A stretch of 34,384 nucleotides of DNA from an uncultured Bacillota bacterium (GTDB lineage Bacteria > Bacillota_I > Bacilli_A > RF39 > UBA660), in contig CAMYZQ010000007.1 in NCBI GenBank assembly GCA_947303895.1, positions 1 to 34,384 on the forward strand, written 5' to 3'. Below, piece by piece: positions 15,489-25,754 of the stretch. The translations under genes were made by a program, and so were the position numbers. Position 1 is the stretch's first letter. Every line of letters starts with the position of its first letter. The notes under the pieces were generated by a model. That model made no database searches. It saw only the letters and a list, made by a program, of their open reading frames with translations, and was not told where the DNA came from.

Positions 15489-16466
15489 GTGCTTGATACT
15501 AGAAAAGAAAATATATTAAAACTTATAGTAGAAGAATACATCAAAAATATAAGACCAGTAGGATCTAAAAGTATCTGTGATACATTAAATGTTTCGTCAG
15601 CTACTGTTAGAAATGAAATGATGGCACTAGAAAATGAAGGATACTTAGAAAAGACACATACTTCATCTGGTAGAGTTCCGTCAGAGAAAGGTTATAGATA
15701 TTATGTAGATAATATTATGAAACCTAAAGATATTACTGGTGAAGATATGTTAAAACTTCAAACTATATTTAGTAATAATCAATTAGCACTTTCAAATACA
15801 ATTGAAAAGAGTTTGAGTATTATTTCTGAAATGACTAACTATACTGCTGTTGTTTTAGAAAGTAAAGGTATTAATGATGAATTAAAAGAAGTATCTATTT
15901 TACCTATATCTGAAGATAAAATAGTAGCTTTAGTTATTACTTCATCAGGACATGTTGAAAATAAGACTATTGATATTAAGGATACTAATTTAGAGGACGT
16001 TAAAAAAATTGTTGAATTAATTAATAAATTAATTGTAGGAACTCCAATAAATGAGGTTTCAAGCAAATTAGAGTTTGAAATTAAGCCAATTATTGGTGAA
16101 TATATAATGAACTATGAAATGGTTTATTCAGCTTTCTATAATGCCTTTAATGACTTTAGAGATAATAATCAAGAAGAAGTAATTATTAAAGGAAGAGATA
16201 AGATATTACAATTACCTGAATTTAATAATGTTAATGATATAAAGAAAGTAATATCTGCTTTAGATGAAGAAAAGATTAAACATCTTAAAGAAGAATCTGA
16301 AGATATTAATATTTATATTGGTAAAGAAAATGAACTTGATGAAAACTTATCTGTTATTAAAACAAAGATTGGCGATAGTACTTTAGCTATTGTAGGTCCA
16401 AAAAGAATGGACTATGACTTTGTTGTAGGTCTTATGGAATACATCAAGAATAATATAGAGAGGTAA
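15489..16466 (+). CDS. hrcA: Heat-inducible transcription repressor HrcA
   Basis: HrcA binds CIRCE and represses the dnaK operon; its folding depends on GroEL. The N-terminal winged helix shows ENILKLIVEEYI, RPVGSKSI and SSATVRNEMM, followed by LEKTHTSSGRVPSEKGYRYY, the classical HrcA block. GAF-like and C-terminal dimer regions follow, with ILQLPEFNNV. The start is GTG 15489: AGGTGA (15478-15483) lies five bases before it. The ATG at 15483 overlaps that SD, and the longer frame from 15435 starts upstream of the transcript. Length is 325 aa. It is first in the operon hrcA-grpE-unknown-dnaK-pepF-dnaJ and is autoregulated through CIRCE. Confidence 0.96.
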   Translation: MLDTRKENILKLIVEEYIKNIRPVGSKSICDTLNVSSATVRNEMMALENEGYLEKTHTSSGRVPSEKGYRYYVDNIMKPKDITGEDMLKLQTIFSNNQLALSNTIEKSLSIISEMTNYTAVVLESKGINDELKEVSILPISEDKIVALVITSSGHVENKTIDIKDTNLEDVKKIVELINKLIVGTPINEVSSKLEFEIKPIIGEYIMNYEMVYSAFYNAFNDFRDNNQEEVIIKGRDKILQLPEFNNVNDIKKVISALDEEKIKHLKEESEDINIYIGKENELDENLSVIKTKIGDSTLAIVGPKRMDYDFVVGLMEYIKNNIER

Positions 16467-16468
16467 TC

Positions 16469-16978
16469 ATGGAAGAAGAGAAAATAGTAGAAGAAAAAGA
16501 AACTAAGAAAGAAAAGAAAAACAAAGAAAAAGAGTTAATTGAAGCTTTAAATCTTAAAGTAAAAGAACTTGAAGATAAAAATCTTAGAATAAGTGCTGAA
16601 ATGATAAATTCACTTAGAAGAAAAGATGAAGATACAGCAAGAGTTATGAAATATGCTAATGAATCTTTAATAGATGATATTTTAAATGTTGTAGATAACT
16701 TTGATAGAGCACTTAAAATAAACTCTGATAGTGAAGATGTAGTAAATTATCAAAAAGGAATGCAAATGATTTATGATAATTTAATTAGTATATTAAATAA
16801 ATATGAAGTAGTAGAAATAGATGCTTTAGATAAACCATTTGATCCTACATATCATCAAGCAGTAATGACTGAAAAAGTAGATGATAAAGAATCAAATATA
16901 GTTATTGAAGTACTTCGTAAAGGATATATGTATAAAGATAAAGTTATTAGACCAGCAATGGTAAAGGTATCAGAATAA
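16469..16978 (+). CDS. grpE: Nucleotide exchange factor GrpE
   Basis: GrpE releases ADP from DnaK in the chaperone cycle. The protein is 169 aa. It has a very acidic and Lys-rich disordered start, then a long dimer helix (about residues 20-70). The conserved section follows: SLIDDILNVVDNFDRAL, YQKGMQMIYDNL and the beta-domain with FDPTYHQAVM and VLRKGYMYKDKVIRPAMV. The start is ATG 16469, two bases after the hrcA stop, with AGAGAGGT ahead of it. Its TAA stop shares one base with the ATG of the next gene (TAATG), so that gene is translationally coupled to grpE. Confidence 0.96.
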   Translation: MEEEKIVEEKETKKEKKNKEKELIEALNLKVKELEDKNLRISAEMINSLRRKDEDTARVMKYANESLIDDILNVVDNFDRALKINSDSEDVVNYQKGMQMIYDNLISILNKYEVVEIDALDKPFDPTYHQAVMTEKVDDKESNIVIEVLRKGYMYKDKVIRPAMVKVSE

Positions 16979-17382
16979 TGGATCAATATAGTTTAATTGA
17001 TAGAGATACATTAGAAGTATGGGAACATGCTGAAGATCATCCTAAAGTATTTATATGTGATAAAAGAATTGCTTCTTCAATTGCATTATTAAATAAAAAA
17101 GGATATAAGACTCTTGCCAGTTGTGGTGGTCATTATAGAATTGAATGGGATGGCCAAAAAGATACAATGATATATGTACTTTTTGATAAAGACTATGAAT
17201 TTGATAGTATACCTGAAGGATTTACTCTTACAGATACACATTCAATTGAAAGTTATACAGAATTATTTTATAAAGATAAATTAAAAAATAGAGGAGTTCT
17301 TGAAAAAGAACTTGATGAAAAAGCCAATAAATTATATACATGGGTAGAAAGTCTACCAGTTAATAAAGAAAGGAATGATTAA
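16978..17382 (+). CDS. Hypothetical protein inside the dnaK operon, 134 aa
   Basis: No function known to me. The notable stretch is RIASSIALLNKKGYKTLASCGGHY. An LN-x-KGY-x-T block followed by a Cys-Gly-Gly-His or Cys-Ser-Gly-His turn occurs in small uncharacterised Firmicutes and phage proteins. The Cys/His pair could bind metal or act catalytically, but that is a guess. The rest looks alpha/beta with an aromatic, acidic middle and a helical charged C-terminus. No signal or membrane helix. It overlaps grpE by one base and ends three bases before the dnaK ATG, so it is fully embedded in the heat-shock operon and should be induced with it. Confidence 0.8.
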   Translation: MDQYSLIDRDTLEVWEHAEDHPKVFICDKRIASSIALLNKKGYKTLASCGGHYRIEWDGQKDTMIYVLFDKDYEFDSIPEGFTLTDTHSIESYTELFYKDKLKNRGVLEKELDEKANKLYTWVESLPVNKERND

Positions 17383-19202
<1,820 letters not shown>

Positions 19203-19203
<1 letters not shown>

Positions 19204-19235
19204 AAGAAAGTTCTAGTAAGCTAGAACTTCCTTTT
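19203..19235 (+). terminator. Hairpin between dnaK and pepF, weak terminator or processing element
   Basis: AAGTTCTAG (19208-19216) pairs with CTAGAACTT (19221-19229) over a TAAG loop. The stem can be extended past one mismatch with AAAAG/CTTTT. The T run is only four and is displaced by CC, so full termination is doubtful. It may lower pepF-dnaJ expression or protect the dnaK mRNA 3' end. Confidence 0.55.
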
Positions 19236-19253
19236 CTATGTTAAGGAGATAAT

Positions 19254-21041
19254 ATGAATAAATATAAATCTAGAAGTGATGTTCCTGAAAAATATAAGTG
19301 GGATCTTAGTGATTTTTATAAAAGTTATGACGAATTTGATAAAGAATTAGAAGAAGTTACAAAAGATATAGAAGTTATTAAAGATTATGTTGGCTGTACT
19401 AAAGATAGTAATAAACTATTTGAATTTCTAAATCTAGTAATTAAACTTGATAATAGAATAACTAATTTATATGTTTTTTCTCATCTAAAAAACGATGAAG
19501 TCTTAGGAGTAGAAGAAAATCTAAGTAGATTTAATAAAGCATATAATTTAATTGGAGTATTTTCTAATTATTTTAGTTTCTTTTCACCTGAGTTAGTTTC
19601 TTTATCAAAAGAAGAATATGATAAATTATTTGAAAATAAAGATTTATTAGTTTATAAAGCTATGCTTGATGAAATGTATAAAGAAAAAGATCATGTACTA
19701 TCTGAAAGTGAAGAAAAAATAGTAAATGATTTAGTTACAGCATCAGGCCAATATGAAGATATATTATCTAATTTAATTAATAGTGAGCATAACTATGGAA
19801 CTGTTATGATTGATGGTGAAGAAACTACTATTACATCTACTAATTTTAGATACTTATTAAAGAATAAAGATCCTAAAGTTAGAAAAGAAGTATATGAAAA
19901 ATTTAGAGGACTTCGTAATCAATATGCTGGAACAGCAGCTTCACTTTTAGATTCATATGTTAAAACTAATAATACTATCTCTAAAATACATAAATTTAAT
20001 AGTGCTTGGGAAAGCAAATTATTTGGTAATCATATGCCAGAAGAAGCATATAATGCTTTAATTAATACAGTAGAAGGTAATACTTCTTCTGTAAGAAAAT
20101 ATATAAAAACGTATAAAGAAACCCTAGGTTTAGATGAATTACATCCATATGATTTAAATCTTGAACTTGCTAAATCTGATAAAAAGTATTCTATAGAGGA
20201 TGCTCAAGATTTAATTAGAGAAGCTCTTAAACCTTTAGGGGATAAATATATAGAAAAGTATAATAAAATAATTGATAATCATTATATAGATTATTGTGAA
20301 TATAAAGGTAAACAATCAGGTGGTTATTCATGTAATACTGCTGATCATTATTCTAGAATATTACTTAGTTTTAATGAAGATTTATCTTCAATATCTACAA
20401 TAGCTCATGAATGTGGTCATAATGTTCATGATCAATTTATTATAGCTAATAATCCATCGCAATATGTATACGTAACTACATTAGTATCTGAAGTAGCATC
20501 ATTAACTAATGAATGTTTATTATCTAGTTATTTAGCTAAGAATGGAACTACTAAAGAAGAAAAATTAGCAGGTATAGAAAACATGATGGATGTTATATTA
20601 GGTAATTTATTTGGTGCTGTAAGAGAAGGTAAAAACGAAGTAGATTTTAATAAGTATTCTAATGAAGGAAATACATTAACAAAAGAATATCTAAATAAAT
20701 TATCTATAGATTCATTAATAAAATATTATGGAGATAATGTTAAATTTGATGATATTAGTGGTTGTGAATGGGTAGGAAGATCACATTTCTTCTGTAATTA
20801 TTATTTATTTGATTATGCATTTTGTATTTCTGTAGCATCTGCTAATGCTATGAGAATACTATCAGGAGACAAAGATGCATTAGATAGATACTTTAAATTC
20901 TTATCTCTTGGATCTGATACATATCCAATTAATGCATTTAAAACATTAGGATTTGATTTAACTGATTCTAAAGTATATGAAGAAGCTATTAAATATTTTG
21001 ATAGTTTAATTGATGATTTTAATAAAATAAGTAAGGAGTAG
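19254..21041 (+). CDS. pepF: Oligoendopeptidase F, M3 family
   Basis: PepF is a cytoplasmic zinc metallopeptidase that cuts peptides of medium length. The zinc site HECGH is at about residues 385-389 (TIAHECGHNVHDQF). The third ligand lies in the following EVASLTNE block, the usual M3B spacing. Nearby QSGGYSCN also fits the family. At 595 aa it is full length, with no signal peptide. The SD AAGGAG precedes ATG 19254. Its place between dnaK and dnaJ is unusual. It suggests co-induction by heat stress and a link between unfolded-protein handling and breakdown of the resulting peptides, which is inference. Confidence 0.95.
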   Translation: MNKYKSRSDVPEKYKWDLSDFYKSYDEFDKELEEVTKDIEVIKDYVGCTKDSNKLFEFLNLVIKLDNRITNLYVFSHLKNDEVLGVEENLSRFNKAYNLIGVFSNYFSFFSPELVSLSKEEYDKLFENKDLLVYKAMLDEMYKEKDHVLSESEEKIVNDLVTASGQYEDILSNLINSEHNYGTVMIDGEETTITSTNFRYLLKNKDPKVRKEVYEKFRGLRNQYAGTAASLLDSYVKTNNTISKIHKFNSAWESKLFGNHMPEEAYNALINTVEGNTSSVRKYIKTYKETLGLDELHPYDLNLELAKSDKKYSIEDAQDLIREALKPLGDKYIEKYNKIIDNHYIDYCEYKGKQSGGYSCNTADHYSRILLSFNEDLSSISTIAHECGHNVHDQFIIANNPSQYVYVTTLVSEVASLTNECLLSSYLAKNGTTKEEKLAGIENMMDVILGNLFGAVREGKNEVDFNKYSNEGNTLTKEYLNKLSIDSLIKYYGDNVKFDDISGCEWVGRSHFFCNYYLFDYAFCISVASANAMRILSGDKDALDRYFKFLSLGSDTYPINAFKTLGFDLTDSKVYEEAIKYFDSLIDDFNKISKE

Positions 21042-21047
21042 ATATAA

Positions 21048-22178
21048 ATGGCTAAAAGAGATTATTATGATGTCCTTGGTGTTGATAGATCAGCTTCTGA
21101 AGCAGAAATAAAATCTGCTTTTAGGAAGAAAGCTAAAGAATATCATCCAGATTTAAATAAAGCTCCAGATGCTGCAGAAAAGTTTAAAGAAGTTCAAGAA
21201 GCTTATGATGTTTTATCTAATGAAAGCAAAAGAAAAACATATGACCAATTTGGGCATGCAGCATTTGATCAAACTACTGGTTCAGGATTTGGTGGTAATT
21301 ACCAAGGTGGATTTAATTCATCATCATTTGATTTTGGTGATATAGATCTTGGTGATATATTTTCTAATATGTTTGGTCAAGGATTTGGATTTGGTGGTAG
21401 AAAATCTAATAGACCATCTAAAGGTAAAGATATATTATATAGAGTAAATATTGATTTAGAAGACGCTATTTTTGGTGGTGAAAAAGAAATCAAGATTGAA
21501 ATGTATGATAAATGTCCTGATTGTAATGGTAAAGGTGGAGATAATCCAAGAACTTGCCCTGAATGTCATGGATCTGGTAGAGTTACTAGAAACCAAAATA
21601 CTATGTTTGGAACTATTCAAACTAGTACTACTTGTGAAGAATGTGGTGGATCTGGTAAATCATTTGAACATAAATGTTCTTCATGCAAGGGATCAGGTAA
21701 TGTTTGGACTAAGAAAACTATATCTGTAAATGTACCTAAAGGTGTTGATACAGGTACTAGAGTTAGAATTAAAGGAAAAGGTGAACCTGGACGTAATGGC
21801 GGTGAAAATGGTGATATTTACGTTGAATTTAACGTAGTAGAACATGAAATATATAAAAGAGATGGTAATGATTTATATATGGAAGTTCCAATCACTATTA
21901 CAGATGCTGTTTTAGGAGCAGAAAAAGATATAGAAATACCGGGATCAATTATTTCATTAACTATTCCTGAAGGATCACAAAACCTAGATAAATTAAGAGT
22001 TAAAGGTAAAGGTGTTCCATATATGGATTCTAATAAAGCAGGGGACTTATATATTGTTTTAAATGTTGTAGTTCCTACTAAACTTAATAGAAGACAAAAA
22101 GAATTATTTAAAGAACTATCTGAAACAGATTTAGATGGTGATGGTATAATTAAGAGATTTTTAAAAATGTTTAAATAA
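21048..22178 (+). CDS. dnaJ: Chaperone DnaJ (Hsp40, type I)
   Basis: DnaJ delivers substrates to DnaK and stimulates its ATPase. The J domain holds DYYDVLGV and the YHPDLN segment with the essential HPD. A Gly/Phe-rich region follows (about residues 75-125). Four CxxCxGxG zinc repeats come next: [24 protein letters not shown] and CSSCKGSG. Two beta-rich substrate domains end in [10 protein letters not shown]. At 376 aa it is a normal type I DnaJ. It starts six bases after pepF, with AAGGAG overlapping the pepF stop, and is last in the operon before a clear terminator. Confidence 0.98.
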   Translation: MAKRDYYDVLGVDRSASEAEIKSAFRKKAKEYHPDLNKAPDAAEKFKEVQEAYDVLSNESKRKTYDQFGHAAFDQTTGSGFGGNYQGGFNSSSFDFGDIDLGDIFSNMFGQGFGFGGRKSNRPSKGKDILYRVNIDLEDAIFGGEKEIKIEMYDKCPDCNGKGGDNPRTCPECHGSGRVTRNQNTMFGTIQTSTTCEECGGSGKSFEHKCSSCKGSGNVWTKKTISVNVPKGVDTGTRVRIKGKGEPGRNGGENGDIYVEFNVVEHEIYKRDGNDLYMEVPITITDAVLGAEKDIEIPGSIISLTIPEGSQNLDKLRVKGKGVPYMDSNKAGDLYIVLNVVVPTKLNRRQKELFKELSETDLDGDGIIKRFLKMFK

Positions 22179-22201
22179 CACAAGTTAATCTTGTGTTTTT
22201 T
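22177..22201 (+). terminator. Terminator of the heat-shock operon
   Basis: AACACAAG (22177-22184) pairs with CTTGTGTT (22190-22197) over a 5-base loop, with a run of six T. The stem begins inside the dnaJ stop codon. Confidence 0.87.
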
Positions 22202-22234
22202 GTTTACATAAATATATATTATTTAAAATAAATT

Positions 22235-22243
22235 TGTTATAAT
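22235..22243 (+). promoter_or_regulatory. Promoter of the 22262 gene (extended -10)
   Basis: TG-T-TATAAT at 22235-22243, eight bases before AGGTGA (22252-22257). No clear -35 box at normal spacing. The predicted leader is about 12 nt. Confidence 0.65.
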
Positions 22244-22261
22244 TATAATAGAGGTGATTAG

Positions 22262-23293
22262 ATGAGCACTAATTATGATGCTTTATTTCTTCAAGAAAAT
22301 ATAGATGAAATTGATAATGTATTTAAAGGAAAAGAAGAAAAAGCAGAGGAAACAGCTGAAGCTGAAGCTTCTAAATTATCTAGATCTATAGAATACTATC
22401 AAAACCATTCTTTTGAATATATAAAAAGAGATATAAGAATGAAAGCTACAAGAAGATATATGTTTATTACAAATGAAAAAGCTTTAAAAAGAGCAATTGA
22501 AAAAGAATATGAAGAAAGAAAACAATGTGTTGTTCCTGAATCTGTTAAAGAAGAAATTATAAAAGAAACTTCTGAAGAAATAAAAAGCAAACTTATTAAA
22601 CAATATAGAGATGAACTGTTTAATGATTATGTTACAAGAGAAGATAAAAAAGCAAAAAAAAGTATAGAAGTTTTTGGTGTTATGTCTGATCAACAAAAAA
22701 AAGATTATGTTAGAGACTATAAAGGTATGATTCTTGCAAATGAGTTGTGTGATAAAAGAAAAGAAGCTATTTTAGAAGTTATGAAAAGTCTAAAAATAAA
22801 AGATATTCCGATGTGTATGGAATTTCCTAGCCCAATACATAATGAAATAAAAAAAGTAGCTAAAGTTGATTTACAAGATGAAGAAGATATAAGTTTTAAA
22901 GAAAGAATAATAAGAGGTATTAATACATCTGATGATAAACTTCATAAGAATTGGAAATATGTTTGGTTAGCATTTTTTACTTCTTTAACAGCGTCTACTA
23001 TTATTGGTTTTTCATCAATAAATGCTGGAGTATCAGAACCTGCAGCAATAGGTGCATTCGTTGGCTCTCTAACATTATTTTTATCTACAGCGGGTGCGTT
23101 TTTCCACATTCCAGATTTAGAGGATTATCTAGATGATAAGAAAATAATTGAAGAAGCAAAAAAATTAGGATTATATGATTGCTCTAAAGCTTGGTATGAA
23201 GCAACAGAAAAGTTTACTAGTTTAGATGAATCTATAAAGAAAGAAAATTATACTCTAGATCAAGGTGGAGGCGAACATGAATTACACAAATAA
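22262..23293 (+). CDS. Hypothetical coiled-coil protein with two membrane helices, 343 aa
   Basis: Family not recognised. Residues 1-225 are strongly charged helix, with long Glu/Lys-rich stretches likely to form coiled coil. Two hydrophobic helices follow at about 230-250 (WKYVWLAFFTSLTASTIIGF) and 258-281 (AAIGAFVGSLTLFLSTAGAFF). A cytoplasmic-looking charged tail of about 60 residues completes it. With two helices and no signal, both ends should face the cytoplasm. The SD AGGTGA lies four bases before ATG 22262. The last 17 bases overlap the next gene, a likely translational coupling, so the two products may be needed together. Confidence 0.78.
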   Translation: MSTNYDALFLQENIDEIDNVFKGKEEKAEETAEAEASKLSRSIEYYQNHSFEYIKRDIRMKATRRYMFITNEKALKRAIEKEYEERKQCVVPESVKEEIIKETSEEIKSKLIKQYRDELFNDYVTREDKKAKKSIEVFGVMSDQQKKDYVRDYKGMILANELCDKRKEAILEVMKSLKIKDIPMCMEFPSPIHNEIKKVAKVDLQDEEDISFKERIIRGINTSDDKLHKNWKYVWLAFFTSLTASTIIGFSSINAGVSEPAAIGAFVGSLTLFLSTAGAFFHIPDLEDYLDDKKIIEEAKKLGLYDCSKAWYEATEKFTSLDESIKKENYTLDQGGGEHELHK

Positions 23294-23498
23294 AAAGTTT
23301 ACTATGGAAGATGGTAAAATATATGTTGTAATTGAACAAGTCGATTATGAAGATAATATCTATTTATATATAGTTAATAGAGAAGATGAAAATGATTCTA
23401 GATTTGTTCAAATAAAGAACGATGAATTATCAGATATAGATATAGAATTATTTAAAGAAAAGATTTTCCCATTATTTGTAGAAAAGATTATAGAATAG
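23277..23498 (+). CDS. Small DUF1292-like protein, 73 aa
   Basis: The pattern FTMEDGKIYVVIEQVDYEDN, then IYLYIVNREDEND and RFVQIKNDE, resembles the DUF1292 (YrzB-like) family of small acidic Firmicutes proteins of unknown function. I judge this by eye, so it is a moderate call. The start is ATG 23277: GGAGG (23267-23271) lies five bases before it. An in-frame GTG at 23265 overlaps the SD and is rejected. The start lies inside the preceding gene, a 17-base overlap. A terminator follows at once. Confidence 0.72.
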   Translation: MNYTNKKFTMEDGKIYVVIEQVDYEDNIYLYIVNREDENDSRFVQIKNDELSDIDIELFKEKIFPLFVEKIIE

Positions 23499-23518
23499 TT
23501 AATTGACTATTCTTTTTT
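23492..23518 (+). terminator. Terminator after the DUF1292-like gene
   Basis: AGAATAGT (23492-23499) pairs with ACTATTCT (23506-23513) over a 6-base loop, then T 23513-23518. It contains the stop codon of the gene. TTGACT at 23503-23508, across the loop and 3' arm, serves as -35 box for the next gene. Confidence 0.8.
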
Positions 23519-23531
23519 ATTACTTTATAAT
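23503..23531 (+). promoter_or_regulatory. Promoter of the TPR gene, inside the terminator
   Basis: TTGACT (23503-23508), 17 bases, TATAAT (23526-23531). The -35 box lies in the hairpin of the previous gene and the T run is in the spacer. Confidence 0.72.
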
Positions 23532-23553
23532 ATCTTGTTAATAGGTGATAACT

Positions 23554-24567
23554 ATGGGTAAAAAGAAGAATTATAATAATAGTAATATAGTTGCTCCAAA
23601 AGCAGAAAAAGCTTTATATAAGCAATATATAAAAGAAGAAAAATATGATAAAGCTATTATTGAATTAAAAAAATTAATGAATAGATATAAAGAAGATAAA
23701 TCTGTTATTTTTGATTTAGCGTTATTATATATTTTGCATGATATTGATTATTCTGAAGGAATATTATTATTCTCAAAAATAAAAGATCGTAGTAATATGT
23801 ATGCTATTGATTATGAAATTGGAAAATACTATTTAACTAAGGGTAAGTTTAAACAAGCAGAATCATACTTTTTAAATATGCTTAGAAGTTCTTTTGATAA
23901 TGATATATGTAAAGGTTTAATAAATCTAGTAAAAATTTATATTAGATTAGATAGATTTGAAGAAGCATTAATTTATTACCGTCGATTAACAGATTTAAGT
24001 GATAAATGTAATTTTAAAATTCCATATCAACCAAATATTTTATTTTATTTATTATATAAGACAAATAGTTTAACTGAAGAAAAAAGAGTTAGTTATATTT
24101 CAACTAACTATTATGCAAGACAAGTTTTAAATTATGATAAAGAAGGAGTAATAGAGAATATTACTAAAAGTACTGATCCTGATAATGGAGAAAAATTATT
24201 TATGAATAGATATTCTTATATTGATAGATCTATTGACATAACTAAACTATATGAAGATTGTGAAAAAGCAATACAAGATCTAGAACCATGTGGCTATAGT
24301 CTTGGAGGAGATTATTATTATGTACCTTTAGATTATAGTGTTGGTGAAACTGTTTTTTATAATGGTGTATTAGATGATAGAAAAGTTGCTAAAGCAGTAG
24401 AAGTATTTACTTTACCAAAGACAAAGAATATATTAACTATTCATGCAACATCATCTATGTTTATTGATAGAAAGTTTGATGATAGATTTGATCCTAAATC
24501 TCCTAAAACTAAAAAATATACTTCTAATAGTAAACAAAATGATATAGAACTTCCATTTACTATATAA
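23554..24567 (+). CDS. TPR-repeat protein, 337 aa, function unknown
   Basis: The N-terminal half (about residues 15-150) is a series of helix pairs of TPR type. Examples are LYKQYIKEEKYDKAIIELKK, YEIGKYYLTKGKFKQAESYF and LVKIYIRLDRFEEALIYYRR, with the usual Ala/Tyr/Gly positions. The C-terminal half is not repeat-like and includes a Tyr/Gly/Asp-rich section (GYSLGGDYYYVP) and a probable beta domain. No signal or membrane helix. TPR arrays bind other proteins, so a scaffold role is likely, but the partner is unknown. The start is ATG 23554, five bases after AGGTGA; the GTG at 23545 is inside the SD. It converges on the Clp-like ATPase gene. Confidence 0.78.
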   Translation: MGKKKNYNNSNIVAPKAEKALYKQYIKEEKYDKAIIELKKLMNRYKEDKSVIFDLALLYILHDIDYSEGILLFSKIKDRSNMYAIDYEIGKYYLTKGKFKQAESYFLNMLRSSFDNDICKGLINLVKIYIRLDRFEEALIYYRRLTDLSDKCNFKIPYQPNILFYLLYKTNSLTEEKRVSYISTNYYARQVLNYDKEGVIENITKSTDPDNGEKLFMNRYSYIDRSIDITKLYEDCEKAIQDLEPCGYSLGGDYYYVPLDYSVGETVFYNGVLDDRKVAKAVEVFTLPKTKNILTIHATSSMFIDRKFDDRFDPKSPKTKKYTSNSKQNDIELPFTI

Positions 24568-24568
24568 A

Positions 24569-24600
24569 AAAAGATACTCAAATGAGTATCTTTTATTTTT
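24569..24600. terminator. Bidirectional terminator between TPR and Clp-like genes
   Basis: AAAAGATACTC (24569-24579) pairs with GAGTATCTTTT (24584-24594) over a 4-base loop, with T-rich runs on both strands. Confidence 0.88.
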
Positions 24601-25612
24601 AATCGTCTAATACAGTTCCTTCTTTTTCTATCCAGTCTTTAAATGTATTTTTAAACTCAGGAAGAGCCTTTTCTAATACATCTGGATATATTAGTCTAGT
24701 ATTCTTAATTGCTTCATAAATATACTTAAAATTAACTTCTTTAGCATTATCAAATCTTGCAAATGTAAAACAAGAAGAGAATAGTGATAGAGCTATATCT
24801 GGATAATTAGATCCAGTTTCAACCCTTCTTTTATATTTAGAAGTAATACTAACTAAGAATTTAGCTACTTGTTCTAATAAATAATCACTATATGGGAATA
24901 TAACTCCAGTAGCAAGTTCTATTTTCTTTTTAGAACCCATAACTATTTTAACAGTAGTTTCTTCATCTGGTTCAGGTATTTCTACTTTTTCAAATCTACG
25001 AATAAATGCTTTATCTTTAAGTAAGAATTCTTCATATTCTTTAGTAGTAGTAGCTCCAATTATTTTTAAATCACCTCTATCTAAACAAGGTTTTAACATA
25101 TTAAGGAAGTCTACACCAGATCCATTTCTAGCAGCTGTTACTAAAGTATGAACTTCATCTATAAATAATATAGTATTTTTTCTATCAATAACTTCATTAA
25201 TTAATAATTGTAATTTAGATTCTACAATACCATCATGTTCATAATTACCAAGTAGAGAAGAAGTATTAATTTTATAGATCTTATAGTTTTGTAAAACATT
25301 TGGAACTTTATTTTGTTGAATCATTAAAGCTAATCCTTCAACTAAAGCAGTTTTACCAACACCAGCAGGTCCAGTTAATACAACTGACTTTTCTGGACTT
25401 AGTAATATAAGTATCATATCTTTTAATTGCTTTTCTCTTGAAATAGCAGGATTAGTTACATATGTTTTAGCAGTTAATTCATCGGAGTAATTATCTAATA
25501 TACTCATAGCAACTTTCTTACCATTATCATTTTTTATTTCAACACTTTGTTCATCAAAGATATTATCATCATTTGAATCATAAAAATCATCTGAAATATA
25601 ATCTTTATCCAT
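24599..25612 (-). CDS. Single-ring Clp-like AAA+ ATPase (ClpA/ClpB D1-type), 337 aa
   Basis: One AAA+ module of the ClpA/B/C D1 type. Walker A is GPAGVGKT (81-88). The pore-loop 1 position, LLGNYEHD, keeps a Tyr at 124 where ClpB has KYRG. Walker B is ILFIDEVH (Asp152, Glu153), sensor 1 is IIGATTTKEYEEF, and an arginine finger is at 205-206 (AFIRRFEKVEIPEP). A helical small domain follows. There is no second AAA+ ring, no Clp-N repeat domain, no middle coiled coil and no ClpP-docking loop that I can see. The first 55 residues are acidic and probably disordered. This is not standard ClpB, ClpC or ClpX. It could be a stand-alone unfoldase or remodelling factor. ATG 25612 follows AGGTGA on the minus strand. 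Confidence 0.85.
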   Translation of the reverse strand: MDKDYISDDFYDSNDDNIFDEQSVEIKNDNGKKVAMSILDNYSDELTAKTYVTNPAISREKQLKDMILILLSPEKSVVLTGPAGVGKTALVEGLALMIQQNKVPNVLQNYKIYKINTSSLLGNYEHDGIVESKLQLLINEVIDRKNTILFIDEVHTLVTAARNGSGVDFLNMLKPCLDRGDLKIIGATTTKEYEEFLLKDKAFIRRFEKVEIPEPDEETTVKIVMGSKKKIELATGVIFPYSDYLLEQVAKFLVSITSKYKRRVETGSNYPDIALSLFSSCFTFARFDNAKEVNFKYIYEAIKNTRLIYPDVLEKALPEFKNTFKDWIEKEGTVLDD

Positions 25613-25630
25613 TATTTATCACCTAAATTG

Positions 25631-25639
25631 ATTATATCA
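25631..25639 (-). promoter_or_regulatory. Promoter of the Clp-like gene (extended -10)
   Basis: On the minus strand TG-A-TATAAT (25639 to 25631), six bases before AGGTGA (25624 to 25619). The predicted leader is about 12 nt. No clear -35 box. Confidence 0.68.
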
Positions 25640-25719
25640 TAGTTAGTTTATATAAGTAAATTAATAATTTTTTAAAAAAATGTAAAAAATAGTGTTAATT
25701 TTTGTTCGATTTATGATAT

Positions 25720-25725
25720 TATAAT
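25720..25725 (+). promoter_or_regulatory. Possible -10 box of the 25755 gene
   Basis: TATAAT in the 142-base divergent gap, about 18 bases before the GAGGGTGA SD. There is no TG extension and no -35 box at 17 bases. The rest of the gap is plain AT-rich sequence. Confidence 0.4.
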
Positions 25726-25754
25726 TTTAGTTATTATTAGTAGAGGGTGAAGTT

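Noticed and set aside
21472..21729. Overlapping frames within dnaJ (and the antisense one at 21818-22183)
   Set aside because: They are covered by the DnaJ zinc-finger and C-terminal domains, and have no SD and no family features.
23265..23276. GTG start for the DUF1292-like gene
   Set aside because: It overlaps the GGAGG that serves ATG 23277.
25613..25754. Hidden small gene in the divergent gap
   Set aside because: No frame with an SD is present. The space is filled by the two promoter regions.
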